A stretch of DNA of 64,000 bases, taken from NCBI RefSeq assembly GCF_011064285.1, contig NZ_CP049331.1, forward strand, positions 2,170,001-2,234,000, written 5' to 3'. The DNA is from Vibrio ziniensis. GTDB taxonomy: Bacteria; Pseudomonadota; Gammaproteobacteria; Enterobacterales; Vibrionaceae. The position numbers and the translations under genes were made by a program. Under the pieces are notes generated by a model. It saw only the letters and a list, made by a program, of their open reading frames with translations. It was not told the origin of the DNA and ran no database searches. This document shows, piece after piece, positions 59,838 to 64,000 of this stretch; position 1 is the stretch's first letter, and every line of letters begins with the position of its first letter.

Positions 59838-61031
59838 GTGCTTAACCATGTAACCGCTTATGCTGGAGATCCTATTCTGTCCCTTATGGAACAGTTTATG
59901 GCTGATGACAGATCTGAAAAAGTAAACCTAAGTATTGGTCTTTATTATGATGAAAACGGCAAAATTCCCACGTTAGATTCTGTTGCTCAGTCACAGGCAC
60001 AGTTAGCGAAAGCAGAAAGCCAACCTTGTATTTACCTTCCTATGGATGGTCTAGTTCAATACCGCTCTGCAGTGCAACAATTGGTCTTTGGCGAAAACCA
60101 TCCTGCAATTGAAGAAAAGCGTGTCGCAACCATTCAATCTTTAGGTGGTTCAGGCGCGTTAATGATCGGTGCGGATTTTCTTCACCATTACTTCCCAAAA
60201 TCAAAAGTTTGGGTAAGCAATCCAACATGGGAAAACCACAATGCTATTTTTGCGGGTGCAGGTTTCGAGGTAAACACTTACCCTTACTTCAACCCACAAA
60301 CCAAAATGCTTGATTTTGGTGGCATGCTATCAACCATTGGTACTTTGCCTGAGCAAAGTATTGTTCTGCTGCATCCATGTTGCCACAACCCAACAGGTGT
60401 CGATTTAACCAACGCACAATGGGACCAAGTGATTGAAGTGCTCAAGAACAACAAGCTGATCCCTTTCTTCGATATGGCATACCAAGGTTATGGCGAAGGC
60501 ATCGGCGAGGATGCGTACGTAATACGTAAAATTGCGCTAGAAAAAGATGTAGTGAGCTTTGTCAGCAACTCTTTCTCGAAAACATTCTCTCTTTACGGCG
60601 AACGAGTTGGTGGTCTTTCAGTAGTTTGTGGTAATGACGAAGAAGCTTCTCGCGTTTTAGGTCAGCTAAAAGCAACCGTTCGTCGTAACTACTCTAGCCC
60701 TGCAAAGCATGGTGCTGTGGTTGTATCAAACGTATTGAATACCGAAGCACTTAAAAACATGTGGTTTGGTGAAGTGGAAGGTATGCGTACTCGCATTGAA
60801 ACAATGCGTAAAACACTACACGACCAGCTAACTGTGCTACGTCCAGAATCAGACTTCAGCTTCTTGATTAAACAGAAAGGCATGTTCAGCTACACTGGTT
60901 TTACCCAACAGCAGGTAGAAACGCTACGCAACGAACACGCGATTTACCTCATCAACAGTGGTCGTATGTGTCTTGCCGGTCTTAACGAACAAAACGTTGA
61001 ACGCGTTGCCAAAGCGTTTGCTGCTTTGTAA
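59838..61031 (+). CDS. tyrB: Aspartate/aromatic aminotransferase (class I)
   Basis: A 397-residue PLP enzyme of the AspC/TyrB group. The PLP lysine lies in [16 protein letters not shown] near 247; other family motifs are [16 protein letters not shown], the pyridine-ring and phosphate-binding residues in [11 protein letters not shown], and [18 protein letters not shown] precedes the GTG at 59838. Operon with yitT and near an aromatic permease, so transamination of aromatic amino acids is likely; AspC-type activity cannot be excluded. Confidence 0.88.
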   Translation: MLNHVTAYAGDPILSLMEQFMADDRSEKVNLSIGLYYDENGKIPTLDSVAQSQAQLAKAESQPCIYLPMDGLVQYRSAVQQLVFGENHPAIEEKRVATIQSLGGSGALMIGADFLHHYFPKSKVWVSNPTWENHNAIFAGAGFEVNTYPYFNPQTKMLDFGGMLSTIGTLPEQSIVLLHPCCHNPTGVDLTNAQWDQVIEVLKNNKLIPFFDMAYQGYGEGIGEDAYVIRKIALEKDVVSFVSNSFSKTFSLYGERVGGLSVVCGNDEEASRVLGQLKATVRRNYSSPAKHGAVVVSNVLNTEALKNMWFGEVEGMRTRIETMRKTLHDQLTVLRPESDFSFLIKQKGMFSYTGFTQQQVETLRNEHAIYLINSGRMCLAGLNEQNVERVAKAFAAL

Positions 61032-61053
61032 AAAACAATCAATTTTATGAATG

Positions 61054-61087
61054 ATAAAAAGCCACTGTTCCAAGTGGCTTTTTTTCT
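61054..61087. terminator. Terminator between tyrB and the HDAC-family gene
   Basis: AAAAAGCCACT / AGTGGCTTTTTTT hairpin between convergent genes. Confidence 0.88.
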
Positions 61088-61088
61088 G

Positions 61089-62009
61089 CTACGGTGTTGT
61101 ACTTAACGCTGCTTCAAATAATTGCATGTGGATAGGTACTAAGGTTTGATGATCGCTTCTGTAGCCACCACCGACCACACAAGCGATAGGTATCGCTTTG
61201 CTTTGCGTAAACTGCATTATGAAGCAATCACGTTGATAAATAGCATTAGTTGACACATTAAAGTATCCCAACTCGTCATCACAATGGATATCGATACCCG
61301 CATCATAGATGACAAGATCTGGTTGGTAGAGGTTGACCGCCATCTCAACCACGGATTTGAAATGACTGAGAAATTCCTCGTCTCCAGTTTCTCTGGGAAG
61401 CGATACATCTAGGTTTGATTCTGGTTTACGTGCTGGGAAGTTCTTATCGCAATGAAAGGAAAGAGTAATGACGTCATTGCGCTCAGAGCAGAGAGTTGCA
61501 GTTCCATCGCCATGGTGTACATCACTATCAATGATCAACACTTTATCTATGTCAAAACGATCTAAAGCATACTGAGCCGCTAACACCAAATCATTGAACA
61601 GACAAAAACCACTGCCAAAGTCTCTATGCGCATGGTGATAACCTCCGCTTAGATGTAAAGCTCGCCCATGTTTTAGTGCCAGTTCAGCAGTTAAGCATGT
61701 ACCACCCGCGGATAACAATGTTCTTTCTATCAGGGCCTCACTCCAAGGAAACCCAATGCGGCGCATCTTGGCAGCAGGAAGTGTCCCTGAAGAGAGAGCG
61801 TTAACATAATCAGCATCGTGAACCTGCTTTACCTCAAACAAGGTAAGAGGTATTGGTTCGAAAAACTGAAATGCTGATTTCCAGTCAGCATTGTTACTTT
61901 GCTTCTCAATAATTGCTTCATATAACAATCGATATTTGTTAATTGGATAACGATGGCCTTCTGGTAACGGCAGTTGAGAGTAAATTGAGTGGTACACCAA
62001 TGGGATCAT
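61089..62009 (-). CDS. Histone deacetylase family protein
   Basis: A 306-residue zinc-dependent deacetylase-superfamily protein. The active-site region shows HHAHRDFGSGFCLFND and DSDVHHGDGTATLC, with a later DLVIYDAGIDIHCDDELG, giving the histidines and aspartates that bind zinc. Bacterial relatives act on acetoin or polyamine-like or protein-lysine substrates; which applies here is unknown. Alone between the aminotransferase and a TraF-like gene. Confidence 0.88.
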   Translation of the reverse strand: MIPLVYHSIYSQLPLPEGHRYPINKYRLLYEAIIEKQSNNADWKSAFQFFEPIPLTLFEVKQVHDADYVNALSSGTLPAAKMRRIGFPWSEALIERTLLSAGGTCLTAELALKHGRALHLSGGYHHAHRDFGSGFCLFNDLVLAAQYALDRFDIDKVLIIDSDVHHGDGTATLCSERNDVITLSFHCDKNFPARKPESNLDVSLPRETGDEEFLSHFKSVVEMAVNLYQPDLVIYDAGIDIHCDDELGYFNVSTNAIYQRDCFIMQFTQSKAIPIACVVGGGYRSDHQTLVPIHMQLFEAALSTTP

Positions 62010-62103
62010 AACAGCGACTTAATTAATCCAGATGAACGCATGTTATCAATCTATTACAAATAGGCAATTGTTGCAGTGTGTCAAACGATCCGATTAGTCC
62101 ACA

Positions 62104-62137
62104 AAAAACAAAGCCCCTCAAATATGAGGGGCTCAAT
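62104..62137 (-). terminator. TraF-like gene terminator
   Basis: On the minus strand GAGCCCCTCATA / TTTGAGGGGCTTTGTTTTTTG, 25 bases after the stop at 62163. Confidence 0.85.
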
Positions 62138-62162
62138 CTTATGCTCTGTTGATGCAGAAAGA

Positions 62163-63365
62163 TTAGAACGTGAATGCTAAGTTCGCTGCAGCACCAAATT
62201 GGTTTTCACCAGCATAAGAACCAGCAATGTCTAGGCTAACAACATCGAATGGACTAATACCGATACCTGCTGTGATTGAGTTTTGTAGGTTATCTTTTAG
62301 GTCCATCTCATAACCAGCACGCAATTGCGCCCAACCCCAAGCATTAGCTTCAACACCAACGCGTACGAATTGTGAGTCGTCTGTATCAAACTCTTTGAAA
62401 CGTTTTTGCGTCGTTAAATCAGCATCTAGGCTAAGCGCGAAGAAATCACCTGCATAGCCTAAACCAAGTGTTGCTTTTGGTGACAATTCGTAAGTATAAC
62501 CACCAATTTCGGTTTCAATTTCTTGCTTGAATACATCTTTTACAGATAGACCAACGCGGAAAGCGTCTTTATACCAAACAGCACCTAAATCCATGTTAAA
62601 CGCCGTTTTCGATATTTCGCTTTGGTCGTAATCGTCAAGTTCGAAATCTTCCAATGTAACAAGCTGTGAATAAGTTACTAGGTATTGGTATTTTGGTGCG
62701 AAACCGAATGAAAAATTCTGTTCAAAAATTTGGAATTGACGCGCAAATGAAATACCGAATTCAGTAACACCAAATGCCACTAAGTGAACTTGAGAGTTAT
62801 CATATGCACTTAAAACATCAGCTGCTTCTTCAACCGTTGATGGCTCACCTTCAACGACATCAATCTCAGGCCTGACGAGAGCTTCAACATAACCCGTGGT
62901 AAACAGGTTCACTGATATGTAGCTAGTTGGGATGGCAATTACAGCGCTTAAACCAGCATTTACTGTCATTGGGGCATTATCAGCCAATGAATTCAAACCA
63001 GATTGCAATTTGCGCGCATTTGCAATCGCATCGCTTTCACTTTGGCTATTTGGACTGTTGGTATAGTCATTAATGTTATTTTCTAGATCACTGTATGTGC
63101 TATCTAGATCATCAATCAAAGTGAATGAGTCGTCTTGGTCATTAATATTCGCTCCAATCGCAGGTAGCAAAATACCAAAGTCGTCATTGTCTTTGTACAT
63201 AGCCCCAAGCGCCGGGTTATGTAATGGAGCCGTTAAGTAATCTGCAGATACTACGCCGGTGTTACCCATCGCTTGGCTACGAGCATCAGCCACATAAGGA
63301 GCTGCAATAGAGGAGGTAGAAACAACTGTTAACGCACCAACTGCTAATAAACTATTTCTTTTCAT
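62163..63365 (-). CDS. TraF-like outer-membrane beta-barrel protein
   Basis: A 400-residue exported protein with a signal peptide (MKRNSLLAVGALTVVSTSSIAA) and a C-terminal phenylalanine after FGAAANLAFTF, as in outer-membrane barrels. It matches the protein often annotated 'conjugal transfer protein TraF' (TraF_2 family) in Vibrio; RSQAMGNTGVVSADYLTAPLHNPALGA resembles the FadL-like start. No conjugation genes are nearby, so that label is probably misleading. Start at the ATG at 63365; the frame upstream lies in the leader. A promoter and CRP-type site lie upstream. Confidence 0.85.
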   Translation of the reverse strand: MKRNSLLAVGALTVVSTSSIAAPYVADARSQAMGNTGVVSADYLTAPLHNPALGAMYKDNDDFGILLPAIGANINDQDDSFTLIDDLDSTYSDLENNINDYTNSPNSQSESDAIANARKLQSGLNSLADNAPMTVNAGLSAVIAIPTSYISVNLFTTGYVEALVRPEIDVVEGEPSTVEEAADVLSAYDNSQVHLVAFGVTEFGISFARQFQIFEQNFSFGFAPKYQYLVTYSQLVTLEDFELDDYDQSEISKTAFNMDLGAVWYKDAFRVGLSVKDVFKQEIETEIGGYTYELSPKATLGLGYAGDFFALSLDADLTTQKRFKEFDTDDSQFVRVGVEANAWGWAQLRAGYEMDLKDNLQNSITAGIGISPFDVVSLDIAGSYAGENQFGAAANLAFTF

Positions 63366-63529
63366 TTTATATCCAAAGTGATTTTGACATTCCACGACAA
63401 AGCAAGCGCATTGCGGTGACAACTAGACCACACATATCAATGTTAATGATTCGAAACTTAGCAGCACTCGAAAAATTACAACTAAACAGTGATAGAGCTT
63501 CTGACTAGCGAGTATAAAAACGAAATTTT

Positions 63530-63557
63530 ATTATATTACCTAACAAAACCATGACAA
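63530..63557 (-). promoter_or_regulatory. Promoter of the TraF-like gene
   Basis: On the minus strand -35 TTGTCA (63557-63552), 16-base spacer, perfect -10 TATAAT (63535-63530), predicting a start near 63523 and a leader of about 158 nt. Confidence 0.7.
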
Positions 63558-63595
63558 AGCTCTGACCAAAAACAAACGTAACACTAAAGCTAAAA

Positions 63596-63611
63596 TGTGA
63601 AATAAATCACA
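63596..63611. promoter_or_regulatory. CRP-type binding site
   Basis: TGTGA-AATAAA-TCACA matches the CRP core exactly on both arms, with A/T-rich flanks (AAA-TGTGA). Its centre is about 80 bases upstream of the predicted start of the TraF-like gene, a usual class I activation distance. topB is convergent from the other side and would be less affected. Confidence 0.75.
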
Positions 63612-63652
63612 CCAAAGTGCTGGTTTTTATATACGCAAAATCAATCATTGGT

Positions 63653-64000
63653 CTATTTACCATTACTTTTTGTACTTGGAGCAGACTTTGTGAACTTTCG
63701 CTTACCACGTTTATAAGCAGGGCGCTCTACAGGAGGTAAAGTTTGAAGAGAGGCAGGGACAGGCCCTGTCTTGACCTGAATCATGAGTTCATTGATCCGC
63801 ATCTGAAGTGCATGCATAAAAGGCTGGTAGGCTTGGCCTTTCTCTGCCATAGCTTGCAATTGGTGCTCCCAATGAGCGGTCATGTCTGGGTAGGTAGAAT
63901 CACTAGGCAAGGCATGAATCAAGCCTCTTCCTGCGGGTGTACTACAAATAATCTTGCCCTCTCGCTTCAGTAGCTGACGCTTGAACAAGGTATCTAATAT
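63653..64000 (-). CDS. topB: DNA topoisomerase III, C-terminal end (5' part outside window)
   Basis: The frame runs off the right edge: ILDTLFKRQLLKREGKIICS at the edge, then the C-terminal part with TAHWEHQLQAMAEKGQAYQPF and a basic tail (KRGKRKFTKSAP). This is the end of the TopB type IA topoisomerase core plus its lysine-rich tail. 115 residues plus stop are visible of roughly 650. The apparent start inside the window is not a true start. Confidence 0.88.
   Translation of the reverse strand: MLDTLFKRQLLKREGKIICSTPAGRGLIHALPSDSTYPDMTAHWEHQLQAMAEKGQAYQPFMHALQMRINELMIQVKTGPVPASLQTLPPVERPAYKRGKRKFTKSAPSTKSNGK

Noticed and set aside
51568..64000. A repeat of the tRNA-Ser 3' end marking the right border of an island
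   Set aside because: No second copy was noticed by eye; a systematic search could not be run.

Overview
The window is chromosomal DNA of a gamma-proteobacterium, almost certainly a marine Vibrio. Gene order in block after block matches Escherichia coli and relatives (rpmF-yceD-yceF-rluC-rne; minCDE-rnd-fadD-slp-tsaB-yoaA; sppA-ansA-yeaC-msrB-gapA-yeaD; recR-ybaB-dnaX-apt-ybaN; yejK-yejL-yejM), while the proteins have a Vibrio character. There are no rRNA genes and no CRISPR array. Three tRNA genes are present: Arg-TCT, Pro-GGG and Ser-TGA.

Layout. 1-6.1 kb: ribosome and RNA metabolism (L32, YceD, YceF, RluC, RNase E with a long structured leader and a palindrome-laden promoter). 6.3-10.1 kb: a SulP anion permease, a DMT-type permease, tRNA-Arg, and folD behind a PurR-type operator. 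10.15-11.6 kb: a complete IS4-family element with a 13-bp target duplication, sitting in what looks like the folD terminator. 11.6-22.9 kb: a lytic transglycosylase, YcgL, the Min division-site system, RNase D, FadD, an alpha/beta hydrolase, Slp, TsaB and YoaA. 23-33.4 kb: PurU, FadH, SppA, asparaginase, YeaC, MsrB, GAPDH and a sugar-phosphate mutarotase. 33.5-38.9 kb: a palindromic repeat element, a dCache chemoreceptor, RlmA, two small cysteine-cluster proteins and aquaporin Z. 38.9-43.4 kb: recR-ybaB-dnaX (with a programmed frameshift site), apt, ybaN and an unlisted 43-residue membrane protein. 43.6-49.1 kb: an RssB-type regulator, a LysR regulator and yejKLM.

49.2-55.0 kb is the accessory part. 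It lies between tRNA-Pro and a TPR response regulator and contains a lipoprotein alginate lyase with two PL7 domains, tRNA-Ser, a tyrosine-recombinase-like protein lacking its catalytic domain in an apparent operon with an unrecognised gene, a GTG-started lipoprotein with a gluzincin metalloprotease motif, and a decayed IS200-type element. 55-64 kb returns to core-like content: the response regulator with a TPR-like region, an aromatic amino acid module (permease, Lrp-family regulator, YitT, aminotransferase), a histone-deacetylase-family protein, a TraF-like outer-membrane protein behind a perfect CRP-type site, and the 3' end of topB.

The most interesting signals are the recombinase-like/unknown gene pair next to tRNA-Ser, the tandem PL7 lyase, four CACAT repeats phased at 30-31 bp upstream of yitT, the overlapping palindromes on the rne promoter, the dnaX frameshift site, a possible non-ATG/GTG/TTG start for ybaN, and the IS4 insertion into the folD terminator. 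All functional calls come from reading the sequence and remembering protein families; no database search was possible.
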